Shown: positions 17,402 through 29,716 of the stretch, piece by piece
Layout: the number at the start of each line of letters is the position of its first letter
How positions within the stretch are numbered: the stretch's first letter is position 1
Assembly (NCBI RefSeq): GCF_002356315.1
Contig: NZ_AP018164.1
Span: forward strand, 2,418,001 to 2,482,000
Reading direction: 5' to 3'
Origin: Mycobacterium shigaense
GTDB taxonomy: Bacteria; Actinomycetota; Actinomycetes; Mycobacteriales; Mycobacteriaceae
DNA: 64,000 nucleotides
Program-made: the position numbers and the translations under genes
The notes under the pieces: generated by a model
What the model saw: only the letters and a program-made list of their open reading frames with translations
The model's database searches: none
What the model was told of the DNA's origin: nothing

Positions 17402-17911
17402 CTAGGCCCCGCGCCAGTGAAGTTCGATGCCCTTGGTCTGCAGCCAGCGTTGCAGGTCATAGCCGTTGCGAGCCAGGCCGTCGACGGCGTCCACCGCGCG
17501 CGTCACCGCCTGCTCGGCGGCCTTCGGCGTCAGCAGGCCGTGCCGGACCGCCTCGAGCAACTCGTCGACGTCGGCCAGCACCGCCCCCGAGCCGGTACGG
17601 ACCTCGATGTCGAGGTAATGATCCTCGGAGCGCCAGATGTCCTGGCCCGGCGTGTATTCGCCGACATCGAGGTAGTAATCGTGATCCCGCTCGTGGCCCG
17701 GGTTGTAGTGAAACACCGTGGCGCGCAACCCCAGTGGCGGCAGCAGCCAGGATTCGAGGTAGTGGAACTGGACGCGGCCCGGCGTGGGCCGGGCCAGATA
17801 GAGCCCCCACGGCCGCACCACGTACTCGTCGACGGCGCGCACGATGCCCTTCGGGTCGGTGTTGGTGCGGGCCACCACATCAAAGGTTTCGTGCTTGGGC
17901 GGATGGATCAT
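17402..17911 (-). CDS. DUF402 family protein
   Basis: The 169-residue protein matches the DUF402/FomD-like barrel family. The block VFHYNPGHERDHDYYLDVGEYT and the later DHYLDIEVRTG hold the acidic residues that bind divalent metal in this family, some members of which hydrolyse nucleoside di- or triphosphates. Its role here is unknown. The ATG preceded by GAGGTGAG was chosen; an ATG 12 codons upstream would overlap the end of the ABC transporter gene, from which it is otherwise separated by only 11 nt, so the two are likely co-transcribed. Confidence 0.8.
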   Translation of the reverse strand: MIHPPKHETFDVVARTNTDPKGIVRAVDEYVVRPWGLYLARPTPGRVQFHYLESWLLPPLGLRATVFHYNPGHERDHDYYLDVGEYTPGQDIWRSEDHYLDIEVRTGSGAVLADVDELLEAVRHGLLTPKAAEQAVTRAVDAVDGLARNGYDLQRWLQTKGIELHWRGA

Positions 17912-17922
17912 CTCACCTCGGT

Positions 17923-20661
17923 TCAACGACGCAGCCGGACTTTCCATCGGACAAAGCCGAAATAGAGCAGCGACAGCGCGGCCAGCATGCCCATGTCGAG
18001 CAGCCACACCTTCGTGGTGTGCTCCCAGAATCGGTCCTGGGCGACCACCGTGTCGGGGACCAGGTGCCGGACGTCGACCGTCGACGTCGCCGCGGCGTAG
18101 CCCCACCGCGCGGGCATGGCGAACGAGAGTTGGTCGAGCCCGAGGCGGCCGGTCACGGGGACCATCCCGCCGCACAGCACCAGCTGCGCCATCACCGCCA
18201 CCACGAACAGCGGCATGATCTGCTCGCTGGAGCGGACCAGCGACGAAATCGCCAAGCCGAGAATCGCGGACGCCACGCAGGTCGCCGCGACGGTCGCGAA
18301 CAGCTCGACGGTGGCCGCGACGGTCCCGTGGCCCAGCAGCAGGCCGCCCCGGGTCGGCGTGCTCTTGCCGATCACCACGATCGCGGTGATGATGGCCGAC
18401 TGCACGACCGCGAAGCCGCAGAACACCGCCGTCTTGGCCAGCAGGTACGCCGTGGTGGACAGGCCGACCGCCTGTTCGCGCTGGAAGATCGCGCGCTCAC
18501 CCACCAGGTCGCGGATCGTCAGCGCGGTGCCCATGAATGCCGCGGCGGGCATGAGCAGGGCCAGTATCTGGGCGGATTCATCGGGCGTGCCGGCACGGGG
18601 GCCGGGGAGATGGAATCCGTTCGAGCCCGGCACCGTCAGCGACAGCGACCCCAGGATGAACGGCAACAACGCCAGGAAGACGAAATAGGCACGATCGGAC
18701 ACCACCAGCCGGACCTGTCTGCGGGCGATCGTCGAGATCTGGCGCCGCAGGCTGGTGTGCACGGGTTCGCCGAGGTCGCTCGGCTCGCTCGGCGGTGCGG
18801 GCTTCGGGCGCTTCTGCGCCTCGCTCTGCTCCAGGAAGCGCCGATTGGCTTCCTCGGGGTCGGCGCCCACCTGGGTGAAGATCTTGGCCCAGTTGGTGGT
18901 GCCCATCGCTTCACCGATCTGGTCCGGCGGCCCGCTGTAGGCGGTCTTGCCGCCCGGCGCGACCAGCAGCAGCTGGTCGCAGATGTCCAGGTAGGACAGC
19001 ATGTGCGTCACCACGATCACCACGCGGCCAGCGTCGGCGAGCTGGCGCAGCATCATCATCACCTGGTGGTCCAGGGCGGGATCCAGCCCCGAGGTGGGCT
19101 CGTCGAGGATCAGCAGCGACGGACCGGTGAGCAACTCGAGGGCCACCGAGGCGCGTTTGCGCTGACCGCCGGAGAGCTTGTCGACGCGGGTGTCGGCGTG
19201 CTTGGTCAGCTCGAGTTCCTCGAGCACCTGCGCGACCACCCTGGCGCGGTCGGCCTTGCTGGTGTCGGGGGGCAGCCGCAGCTCGGCGGCATAGCCCAGC
19301 GCCTGGTTGACGGTCAGCTGCCGGTGCACGACGTCGTCCTGGGGGACCATTCCGATCCGGCTGCGCAGCGACGCGTATTCGGAGTGAATGTTGTGGCCCG
19401 CGAAGGTGACTGAGCCCGAGGTGGGCGTCGTGTATCCGGCGATCAGGCGGGCGAGGGTGCTCTTCCCGGCCCCCGATCCGCCGATGACGGCGGTCAGCGT
19501 CCCGGGCCGCGCGGTCAGCGAGATGTTGTCCAGCAGTTGTCTTCCGTTGTCGACGACGTACTTGACGTCGCGTACCTCGAGGCCGCCGGTGCGGGTGGCG
19601 GCGTCGGCGCCCTGCACCAGCGTGCCGCCCCGGAACAGCAGATCGACGTTGCCGATGGTGACGACGTCGTCCTCGGTCAGGATCGCCGAGCCGACCCGAG
19701 TGCCGTTGACGAACGTCCCGTTGATGCTCGTGTCGCGGATCTCGGTGCCTAGCGGCGTCGGGATCAGCGTCGCGTGCTGGCGTGAGGCCAGGACGTCGGA
19801 GACGACGATGTCGCTTTCGGCGGCGCGGCCGATCGTGAGCGCGCCGGCGGTGCCGGCCGCCGACGACGAGCGCGGCGAGAGCAACTTGACGAATCTCGTT
19901 CCGAGGTTGGACACATCGGCCGTTTTGGCGTCGATCATGGTGATCTCGGTCGGCGGTGTCGCCTCCCGTGGAGCCACGGCCGGTCCATCGGCGGGCGGCG
20001 CGGGCTGCGACCTGGCCGGCGACCCGGCGTTGACCACGGTGAGCTCGTCGGGCGGAACGCCCGGAGGGTGCGGCGGTGTCCGTACGGGCGGTATCCGCGG
20101 TGGCGGCGGCGCGTTTCGTGGCGGCGGCGGACCGGAAGGCCTGGGTGGGCCCGGCAGTTGCGGGCCGCGGGGTGGCTGCCGCGGCGGCGCGGCCCGCGGC
20201 GGGGCGGGATTCGGCCCACTCCTGGTGTGAATCGTGGGCTGGCTCACGGTATTGCGCGCGTAGGGCTGCTCGGGCAGCGCGGACCAGGCGACCGTGGGCG
20301 GACCGGCGTCGGCCGTCGACCTGCTCCGCAGCGGGCGGTCGGTGCGGCCCTGCTCCGGGCCGATCGCGAAGGTCAACCGAGGTCCCTGGGGGTTGCCGAC
20401 GTGGATGCTCTGCCCGTCGTGGATGTCGATGACCGGCATTCGGTACCCGTTCAGGTAGGTCCCGTTCAGCGAACCGTTGTCGATCGCCAGCCACCGGCCC
20501 TGATCAAAGCGCAGGATCAGGTGGGCGCGGGATATCCGCGGGTCGGGGATCCGCAGATCGGCATGCGCATCCCGCCCCACGACCACCTCGTGGCCTGCGG
20601 CGAAAGAACGTTGGGACCCGTCGTGCCGGATTGTCAGGACAGGAGGAGCGGGTCGACTCAC
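17923..20661 (-). CDS. FHA-domain ABC exporter (Rv1747-like)
   Basis: The 912-residue protein has an N-terminal FHA domain (VVVGRDAHADLRI, then NGSLNGTYLNG, ~25-75), a long Pro-rich linker, a second FHA domain (TIGRAAESDIVVSD, then DTSINGTFVNGT, ~273-325), an ABC ATPase domain with Walker A GGSGAGKST (~395), signature LSGGQRKRAS and Walker B LLILDEPTSGLD, and a C-terminal ABC-2 membrane domain of about six helices. In M. tuberculosis the counterpart Rv1747 is phosphorylated by PknF, binds its own phosphothreonines through the FHA domains, and is linked to export of phosphatidylinositol mannosides. Here the kinase gene next to it is divergent rather than co-directional. Confidence 0.93.
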   Translation of the reverse strand: MSRPAPPVLTIRHDGSQRSFAAGHEVVVGRDAHADLRIPDPRISRAHLILRFDQGRWLAIDNGSLNGTYLNGYRMPVIDIHDGQSIHVGNPQGPRLTFAIGPEQGRTDRPLRSRSTADAGPPTVAWSALPEQPYARNTVSQPTIHTRSGPNPAPPRAAPPRQPPRGPQLPGPPRPSGPPPPRNAPPPPRIPPVRTPPHPPGVPPDELTVVNAGSPARSQPAPPADGPAVAPREATPPTEITMIDAKTADVSNLGTRFVKLLSPRSSSAAGTAGALTIGRAAESDIVVSDVLASRQHATLIPTPLGTEIRDTSINGTFVNGTRVGSAILTEDDVVTIGNVDLLFRGGTLVQGADAATRTGGLEVRDVKYVVDNGRQLLDNISLTARPGTLTAVIGGSGAGKSTLARLIAGYTTPTSGSVTFAGHNIHSEYASLRSRIGMVPQDDVVHRQLTVNQALGYAAELRLPPDTSKADRARVVAQVLEELELTKHADTRVDKLSGGQRKRASVALELLTGPSLLILDEPTSGLDPALDHQVMMMLRQLADAGRVVIVVTHMLSYLDICDQLLLVAPGGKTAYSGPPDQIGEAMGTTNWAKIFTQVGADPEEANRRFLEQSEAQKRPKPAPPSEPSDLGEPVHTSLRRQISTIARRQVRLVVSDRAYFVFLALLPFILGSLSLTVPGSNGFHLPGPRAGTPDESAQILALLMPAAAFMGTALTIRDLVGERAIFQREQAVGLSTTAYLLAKTAVFCGFAVVQSAIITAIVVIGKSTPTRGGLLLGHGTVAATVELFATVAATCVASAILGLAISSLVRSSEQIMPLFVVAVMAQLVLCGGMVPVTGRLGLDQLSFAMPARWGYAAATSTVDVRHLVPDTVVAQDRFWEHTTKVWLLDMGMLAALSLLYFGFVRWKVRLRR

Positions 20662-20967
20662 TACTCAAGTATCGGCCGTTTCGACAGTGCTCCCCATCGG
20701 ACTCGCCTGTGACTTGGCTTTGCGTCGGTCCGGGCATTCAAAGCCCCTTCATAGTGTGGGGCGGTTTCCCGCCTACGCGCATCGGGCATGATTCGAACGT
20801 AGGGGTGTGGGAGGGGATCAGTCCGGGACGCCCGTCGCGGAATTTTCGGCGTGCCCAGACGACGGCAACGAAGCCGCGTCCCGATGCGCGTGCCCCGGGG
20901 ATCGCGCATCGGATCAAGCCGGCGCGACGCCCGCATGGCACAGCCGAGACACGAGGGGGAGCCACAC

Positions 20968-23072
20968 ATGGATGAGCGAAGGGCCCAACCCCGGCGCCTC
21001 AGCGCGGGGCGGCGGCTGCTGAGCAACCCACGGCTGGCCCGTCAGGCGTTGCGCGCCGGCTTTCAATCACTTCCGTCCGCGACGGTCAACCACCTGCTTC
21101 ACCGGGTGCCGCCGGTCGCCTCGAATCCTGGCCCGCAGCAGCCGAATTCGGCTGCTGACCGAAACCGGGGCACCGCACCGAGCGCGATGGCCAACGGCGC
21201 CTCCTTCGCCGGCTACACGATCTTGCGCCCCCTGGGCGCGGGCGGGATGGCCAAGGTCTATCTGGCCTTGCATCCCCGCCTGCCGCGCCGCGACGTGATC
21301 AAGGTGCTCGCCGAGGCCGTCACCGCCGACCCGGAATTCCGCGAAAGGTTCAACCGGGAGGCCGATCTGGCCGCGACGCTGTGGCATCCGCATATCGTCG
21401 GCGTCCACGACCGCGGCGAGTTCAGCGGTCACCTGTGGATCTCCATGGACTACGTCGAGGGCACCGACGCCTCGCGACTTGTCAAGGAGCGCCACTCCGA
21501 CGGCATGCCGATCCACGAGGTACGCGGCATCCTGCAGGCTGTCGGGGCGCGCTCGATTACGCCCACGATCGTGGCCTGCTGCACCGCGACGTCAAGCCCG
21601 CCAACATCCTGCTCACCCATCCCGAGGACGGGGAACGCCGAATCGTGTTGGCGGACTTCGGCGTTGCGCGCCACCTCGGTGACATCAGCGGTATCACCGA
21701 GACCAATGTCGCGGTGGGAACGGTCGCCTACGCGGCTCCCGAGCAGCTGGCGGGTGCCAACATCGACGGCCGGGCCGACCAATACGCTTTGGCGGCAACG
21801 GCTTTCCACCTGCTGACCGGTGCGCCCCCCTTCCAGCATTCCAACCCGATCGCCGTGATCAGCCAGCATCTGCATCAGGATCCGCCCCGGCTCAGCGATT
21901 TCCGTCCGGAGCTGGCGCACCTCGACGACGTGTTCCGCAGGGCCCTCGCCAAACGGCCCGAGGACCGCTTTGAGCGGTGCCGCGCGTTCGCGGCCGCCGT
22001 CAGCGACGCGGGCGACGGGGTTGCCGAGTCCGGTGCCCGGCAGACGCCGGCTGCGGTCCCGTCACATCGCCGGCGCGGGGTCCGCGGCCTTGCCGCTGCG
22101 ATGTACCACCGGTATTCGTCACGAACCCGGTGGGCGACCGCGCTGGTGTGCGCGGTGCTGATCGCCGTGGCCGCGACCTGGTCGGTGCTGTACTCGTTCC
22201 AGCCCGACGCTTCGCAGCCCAACCCCGCGCTCGCCTCCGAACCGTCCGCGCCCAGTCCGAGCGCCGCGCCGGCCCGGCCGGGCGGTCCGGTGCTCAACGG
22301 CACCTACCAGCTGACCTACGACCAGAGCAAACGGACCACCAACGGCGTGGCGCTCCGGCAGGACGGGGTCGACACCAACTGGTGGGCGTTCCGCTCTGCC
22401 TGCACGACCAACGGGTGCGCGGCCAGCGGCACCCAGCTGGACGACGCCACGCACCAGACGGCGAGCACCACCGATGGTGGCCAGTCCGACACGCTGCGTT
22501 TCATCGCCGGGTATTGGCAGGGCGCGCCGCAACAGGAGCGCCTCGGCTGTGTCCAGCCGAGCGGGCAGGTCCGGGCCACCCAGCAGGAGACCGTCGCGTG
22601 GTCGCTGGCTCCGCAGGCCGACGGCACGCTGCGCGGCACCGAGACCCAGACCGTGACGACCAACGAGTGCGGCGCCCAAGGTGCCGTGGTGCGCACCCCC
22701 GTGTTCGCGACCCGCGTCGGTGACGTGCCGCCCGGCGTGACGCTGCCCGACCCCACGCAGGCCCTCAATACCTCGACGACGCCGGCCCACCCGGCGTCGC
22801 CGGTACTCGGCGGGGTCTGCAGCGACGCCAACAAGCTCGCCTACGACCCGACCAACAACGAGCAGGTCGTCTGCGAGGGCAAGGCCTGGGCCAAGGCGCC
22901 CATCACGGGCGGGGTGCACGCGGTCGGAAGCTCGTGCGACCGGCCTGGCACCTCGGTGTTCGCGATGTCCACCTCGAACGACGGCTACCTGCTGCAATGC
23001 GATCCGGTCAGCCGGTTGTGGACCAGGCCCGACCGGATATGCAACGGCCGGCGCCGAGCCACTTGTCGGTGA
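20968..23072 (+). pseudogene. PknF-like Ser/Thr protein kinase, single-base frameshift
   Basis: Two frames together encode one ~700-residue receptor kinase. Frame one gives the N-lobe ([19 protein letters not shown], invariant Lys in VIKVL) up to GILQAVG. Frame two, one base out, continues with [23 protein letters not shown], the activation-loop [18 protein letters not shown], a membrane helix ([17 protein letters not shown]) and a ~290-residue extracellular domain with several cysteines. Restoring one G in the GGGG run at 21544-21547 joins the frames. The lesion falls just before the catalytic loop, so as written only an inactive N-terminal fragment would be made. It could be a true mutation, slippage or a sequence error. 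The ATG has a strong GAGGGGGA ribosome-binding site. Confidence 0.88.
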
Positions 23073-23091
23073 ACGGCTCTACCCTGGTGGC

Positions 23092-25247
<2,156 letters not shown>

Positions 25248-25251
<4 letters not shown>

Positions 25252-26690
25252 CCCGCATCACGAGCGACACCGGCAGCTGGCGCGAACTGCTCGCTGAGTA
25301 TCTCGGCACGTCGATCGTCTTGGCCGGCGGCGTCGGGCTGTACGCCACCAACGAGTTTCTGACCACCAGCCTGCTGCCCAGCACCGTCGCCGAAATCGGC
25401 GGTGCCCGGCTGTACGCGTGGGTGACCACCTTGTACCTGGTCGGCGCCGTGGTCGCGGCCGCCGGCGTGAACACCATCCTGCTGCGCGTGGGCGCGCGCG
25501 CTTCGTTTCTGTCGGGGCTGGCGGTCTTCGGCGTCGCGAGCGTGGTCTGCGCCGCGGCGCCGACCATGGAGGTGCTGATCGCCGGCCGCACCCTGCAAGG
25601 AGTGGCGGGCGGCCTGCTGGCCGGGTTGGGCTACGCGCTCATCAACGCGGTGCTGCCCCGGTCGCTGTGGACCCGCGGCTCCGCGGTGATCTCGGCGATG
25701 TGGGGCGTCGCCACCCTGGCCGGGCCCGCGCTGGGCGGCCTCTTCGCGCAATTCGGCCTGTGGCGCTGGGCGTTCGGAGCGCTGGCGATCCTCACCGCCC
25801 TGATCGCCGTCCCGGTGCCGGCGGTGCTGAGCGCCCGCCGCGTCCACCCGGACGCCGACGCGGCGGGCGCGCCCCTACACCAGGTGCCGATCTGGTCGTT
25901 GCTGCTGCTGGGCGCGGCGGCCCTGGCCGTCAGCGTCGCGCAGCTCCCGCACAACCCGGTGGCGACCGGCGGGTTGCTCGTCGCGGGGGCCGGCTTGATC
26001 GGAGCGTTCGTCGTCGTCGACTGGCGGATGAACGCGGCGGTGTTGCCGCCCAGCGTGTTTGGCCGCGGGCCGCTGAAATGGATCTACCTCACCATGGGGG
26101 TCCAGATGGCCGCGGTGATGGTCGACATCTACGTGCCGTTGTTCGGCCAGCGGTTGGCGCACCTGACGCCGGTCGTCGCGGGATTCCTGGGGGCGACGCT
26201 GGCGCTCGGGTGGACGCTGGCCGAACTCCTCAGCGCCTCGCTCAGCGACGTCCGCGTCGTCGGCCGGGTGATCGCGGTCGCCCCGTTGTTGATGGCGGCG
26301 GGTCTGGCCCTAGTCGCGGTCACTCAGCGCATCGACGCCGACGCCGGCATCGTTGCCGTCTGGGCGGCCGGTCTGCTCGTCGGTGGAATCGGTATCGGAC
26401 TGACCTGGCCCCACCTGTCGATGCGAGCCATGGACTCGGTCGACGACCCCGCCGAGAGCGGGGCGGCGGCCGCGGCGATCAACACCGTCCAGCTGATCTC
26501 CGCGGCCTTCGGCGCCGGGTTGGCGGGGGTGGTCGTCAACACCGCTCAGGGCGGCGACCTGGGCGCGGCGCGGTGGCTGTACGCCATCTTCGCGGCCCTG
26601 GCGGGCAGCGGCGTCGTCGCTTCCTGCCGCGCGGCCCGGCGACATGCCCCTACTAGTCCACCTCCTCGTCGGCGCACAGCAAGGCGATGA
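25248..26690 (+). CDS. MFS drug-efflux protein (Rv1634-like)
   Basis: The 480-residue protein has 14 hydrophobic segments and looks like a DHA2-type major facilitator. It carries a motif-C-like block [19 protein letters not shown] after the fifth helix. The M. tuberculosis counterpart is annotated as a possible drug efflux protein and is linked to fluoroquinolone export. The ATGA overlap with uvrB implies translation coupled to the repair gene, a conserved arrangement in mycobacteria whose purpose is unclear. Confidence 0.9.
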
Positions 26691-26728
26691 CCCCGTCAAC
26701 TAGCCCATGCCGGCGTTTTCACTACTGG

Positions 26729-28330
26729 TCAGCGGGTCGATTTGAGCACCTGCGAGTAGTGGAACTGCCAGCGCTCGACGATGCGGAACCCCAGGTAGTT
26801 GCAGAACCGGTAGGCCGGGGATCGCCCGAATACGCCCGGCGGCAACGCTTCTCCGGTCTTATGGTCGGGCAGCGACTTGTCGTGGTCGGTGATGGTCCAC
26901 ACCGTGGCGCACTTGTTGATCTTGGCAGTCGTGAACCACACCGCGACGTGGCCGTCCCACAGCGAGCCCACCTTCGGTCCGTAGCCGCCGCGTCCGACGT
27001 CGATCAGGGACCGGTAGGCCGCCGGCCGGGCGGCGATCACCGCGCGGATGGGGCCCGGGCGCCACGGCACGGTGTTGTCCACCACCAAGCAGTCCCCGGG
27101 TGCGGCATGGGCGCTGATGACGTCGGCGACCTGGCTGTAGTCCCAGCCCTCCTTGGCGTACGGCCAGCGTTGCACGAAGAGGTAATCCGGCAGCCCGGCC
27201 GCCGCCAACGACAGCACCACACCGGCGACGAGCCACGGTTTGCGGGCGATCGTGACGATGCAGACGGCCATGACGACGGCCATCGCGGGGGTCGTGCCGA
27301 TCAGGTAGCGGGGGTAGTACATCGGTTCGCCGATGGCCGAGTAGATGACCAGTACCGCCGTCGGGATGACGATCCACGCCGTACAGACGATCACCAGGCG
27401 GCCGACGTCGCCCGCCGGGGCACGCACCCCCGCCAGCCGGGCTACGGTCGCGGCGACGATGAGCACGGCCGTGAGAATGGCGAATGGCGGGCTGTGGTCG
27501 AAGTACTGCCGCAGGATGATGTCGAAGGCGTAATGCCAGCTGATGGGGAAGATCCAGTCCACCTGGCGCACCTGGCCGTGGGTGAACAGGATGAACGGCA
27601 GCATGGCCCCGACGGCGACGGTGGAGCTGACGGCCCACCCGATGACCGGTGATTTCCGGGATTCCCCGGCTTTCTTGGGCGCCAGCCACGGCAGCATCGC
27701 GGCATGCACCGGCACCAGCAGGACCAGGTTCAGGCTCAGCAAAATCGACAGCATCAGCCCCGGCGCGTAATACAGCCACAGTCGGGGCCGGTTGCGCCGG
27801 ATGGCGGCCACGAACAACACCGTGAGCCACACCGCGGCGGCCACCGAGAAGGCGTACGAGCGCGCTTCCATGCCAGCCCAGGTGGTGCGCGGCAGGATCG
27901 CGAAGATCACACCCGCACACAGCGGGACCGCCCGACCGGCGGACGGCCCGGTGAATTGCCTGGCAAACACGGTGACACCGGCGGCAGCGATCCCGACGGC
28001 CAGGCTGCTGGGCAGCCGAGACCAAAATTCCGTCGGCGGAAAGATCGCGAACCAGCCGTGCATCAGCAGGTAGTAGAGCCCATGGACCGCGTCGATGTGG
28101 CTGAGTAGATTCCACAGCTCGGGCAGGGTGCGGCTGGCCGCGGCCGAAATCGTCGCCGCCTCGTCAAACCACAGCGAAGGCCTGCCGGCCCAGGCGGCGC
28201 TGAGGGCGGTGGCCAGCAGCGCCACCAGCAGTGGATCGATCCGCTGGCCGCGGGCGCGGGCGGGCGGGGGCTGGGTAACGGCATCAGCAGGAAGCTGCTC
28301 GACCGTCGACAAAGACATGATGGTTGTCAC
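26729..28330 (-). CDS. capA: GT-C mannosyltransferase for ManLAM capping (CapA)
   Basis: The 533-residue protein has about ten membrane helices and a large extracytoplasmic C-terminal part, the GT-C glycosyltransferase plan. The acidic motif WFDEAATIS in the first outer loop (about residue 55) is the typical catalytic DE site. Its counterpart in M. tuberculosis (Rv1635c) and M. marinum (capA) adds the first mannose of the caps on lipoarabinomannan, using polyprenyl-phosphomannose. The function is taken from orthology; the sequence itself shows only the fold and active-site motif. Confidence 0.87.
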   Translation of the reverse strand: MTTIMSLSTVEQLPADAVTQPPPARARGQRIDPLLVALLATALSAAWAGRPSLWFDEAATISAAASRTLPELWNLLSHIDAVHGLYYLLMHGWFAIFPPTEFWSRLPSSLAVGIAAAGVTVFARQFTGPSAGRAVPLCAGVIFAILPRTTWAGMEARSYAFSVAAAVWLTVLFVAAIRRNRPRLWLYYAPGLMLSILLSLNLVLLVPVHAAMLPWLAPKKAGESRKSPVIGWAVSSTVAVGAMLPFILFTHGQVRQVDWIFPISWHYAFDIILRQYFDHSPPFAILTAVLIVAATVARLAGVRAPAGDVGRLVIVCTAWIVIPTAVLVIYSAIGEPMYYPRYLIGTTPAMAVVMAVCIVTIARKPWLVAGVVLSLAAAGLPDYLFVQRWPYAKEGWDYSQVADVISAHAAPGDCLVVDNTVPWRPGPIRAVIAARPAAYRSLIDVGRGGYGPKVGSLWDGHVAVWFTTAKINKCATVWTITDHDKSLPDHKTGEALPPGVFGRSPAYRFCNYLGFRIVERWQFHYSQVLKSTR

Positions 28331-28636
28331 TGTAAGGCGTGGCTGATAAGCGTGCTCACCAGCAGTCCTGCGGATATGCCCAGTTGGGTAGCGAGGACGC
28401 GGCCATTTCGGCGTCTTCGTCCCCGAATTTTGCGAAAGGCTCTGTGCTGCACGACTTTTTACCGGGGGCGTAATAATTGCGACCGGGTTTATGGGTAAAT
28501 GCGGTGTGCAGACCAGTCCTGAGCTGGAAATTGCTGGTCGCGCCGCGCCCGGTTATGTCGCTAATGTTTCCTCACGACGTTCGGCAAACGCGCTACTGTC
28601 TGCTGGCGGATCAACCGACACTGGGAGGGTATTTGT
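28331..28636. other. intergenic region, divergent promoters of capA and the stress-protein gene
   Basis: There is no convincing gene here. The stretch is AT-rich compared with its surroundings near 28440-28500 and contains TAATAAT (28471-28477), a possible -10 element. If this is the promoter, the universal stress protein would have a 5' leader of about 150 nt. I see no clear palindrome that would name a regulator. Confidence 0.4.
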
Positions 28637-29080
28637 ATGAGTGCCTATCGGACCGTGGTGGTAGGAACCGACGGCTCGGATTCATCGTTGCGTGCGGTGG
28701 ACCGTGCAGCCGCTATCGCTGGGGACGACGCAACGCTGATCATCGCCTCGGCCTACCTCCCGCAGCATCAGGACGGTCGCGCCGCCGACGTGCTGAGGGA
28801 CGAGAGCTACAAGGTCTCAGGTACGGCCCCCATTTACGCGATCCTGCAAGACGCCAAGGAACGGGCACACAAGGCTGGCGCGAAGAAGGTCGAGGAGCGT
28901 CCGATCGTCGGTGCGCCGGTCGACGCGCTGGTCAACCTGGCCGAGGAGGTCAAGGCCGATCTGCTCGTCGTCGGTAACGTCGGCCTGAGCACGATCGCCG
29001 GGCGGCTGCTGGGATCGGTGCCGGCCAACGTGTCACGTCGGGCAAAGGTCGACGTGCTGATCGTGCACACGACGACCTAG
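28637..29080 (+). CDS. universal stress protein, cAMP/ATP-binding (Rv1636-like)
   Basis: This is a 147-residue single-domain USP. The nucleotide-binding pattern is seen as VVGTDGSDSS at the start and VVGNVGLSTIAGRLLGSVPANV near the C-terminus. The M. tuberculosis orthologue (TB15.3) binds cAMP with higher affinity than ATP and has been proposed as a cAMP sink, which fits with two adenylyl cyclase genes in this window. The ribosome-binding site is GGGAGG before the ATG. Confidence 0.95.
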   Translation: MSAYRTVVVGTDGSDSSLRAVDRAAAIAGDDATLIIASAYLPQHQDGRAADVLRDESYKVSGTAPIYAILQDAKERAHKAGAKKVEERPIVGAPVDALVNLAEEVKADLLVVGNVGLSTIAGRLLGSVPANVSRRAKVDVLIVHTTT

Positions 29081-29126
29081 GACGACCTAGCTGGTCACTC
29101 GACCGCCGGGCAGCGGGGCGCCGGGG

Positions 29127-29348
29127 CTACCAGCCTCGCTCGCGCCACTCGGCGAGGTGGGGCCGCTCGGCGCCGAGCACCGTGTCGTCGCCGTGGCCGG
29201 GATAGATCACGGTCGAGTCCGGATAGACGTCGAACACCCGGGTGCTCACATCGTCGATGAGCTGCCTGAAATCGCCCGGCTGCCAGGTCTTTCCAACGCC
29301 GCCCGGGAACCGGCAGTCGCCGGTGACTGGAAGTCCGGGGATCAGTGG
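29127..29348 (-). pseudogene. truncated metallo-beta-lactamase-fold hydrolase, C-terminal remnant
   Basis: This frame encodes only the last ~73 residues of an MBL-fold hydrolase: GDCRFPGGVGKTW, then VIYPGHGDDT and LAEWRERGW at the stop. The intact gene upstream encodes the same blocks with the same ending. The catalytic HxHxDH region is missing, and the sequence further 5' is out of frame with the overlapping ACT gene, so no start is credible. It is best read as a decayed partial duplicate of the neighbouring hydrolase. Confidence 0.8.
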
Positions 29349-29716
29349 GCGAGCCCGGACAAAGCAGCAACGGCGTCGTCGCGACGGTGCCAGGGCACGA
29401 GCAGGTGATCGTGCCGCGAACCGGCCAGGACATTGCATGAGATATCTAAGTCGGCAAGAGCGCGACTGATGGCGGCGGTCATGCCGACCGCCTCAAGATC
29501 GGATTCGATCGTGCAGGTGATCCATGCTGCGACAAAGCCGTACGGCAAACCCTTCGCGTCGGCGACTGTCTGCTCGACGATCCTCGTCGTCGCCTCGTCC
29601 TCGACGATGACCGCGGCGGCGGGCACGTCCAGGTCGGTTTCTACGACGACATAAGGCACCGGACGTACCACCGGTGCGAGCCCTGCGAGCAGACGGCCCA
29701 GGTCACGCTCGCTCAT
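29342..29716 (-). CDS. ACT-domain protein
   Basis: The 124-residue protein contains one or two ACT-like folds (PYVVVETDLDVPAAAVIVEDE, then AWITCTIESDLEAVGMTAAIS). ACT domains bind amino acids. Its ATG shares one base with the stop of the upstream hydrolase (TGATG), so the two are translationally coupled. It lies between the intact hydrolase and its truncated copy. The ligand and role are unknown. Confidence 0.75.
   Translation of the reverse strand: MSERDLGRLLAGLAPVVRPVPYVVVETDLDVPAAAVIVEDEATTRIVEQTVADAKGLPYGFVAAWITCTIESDLEAVGMTAAISRALADLDISCNVLAGSRHDHLLVPWHRRDDAVAALSGLAH

Noticed and set aside
16627..19413. 928-codon open frame on the plus strand
   Set aside because: It lies antisense to the split-LigD, DUF402 and ABC transporter genes, all of which have family matches. 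Its product is low-complexity Arg/Pro/Ala-rich sequence typical of a third-position shadow in high-GC DNA.
14901..23072. recent mobile island carrying the LigD trio and kinase/exporter
   Set aside because: No integrase, transposase, flanking direct repeats or tRNA junction is visible, and base composition matches the neighbours; lineage-specific gene content explains it equally well.
28477..28977. 166-codon plus-strand frame upstream of the stress-protein gene
   Set aside because: It overlaps the stress-protein gene out of frame and loses any protein-like character within it.
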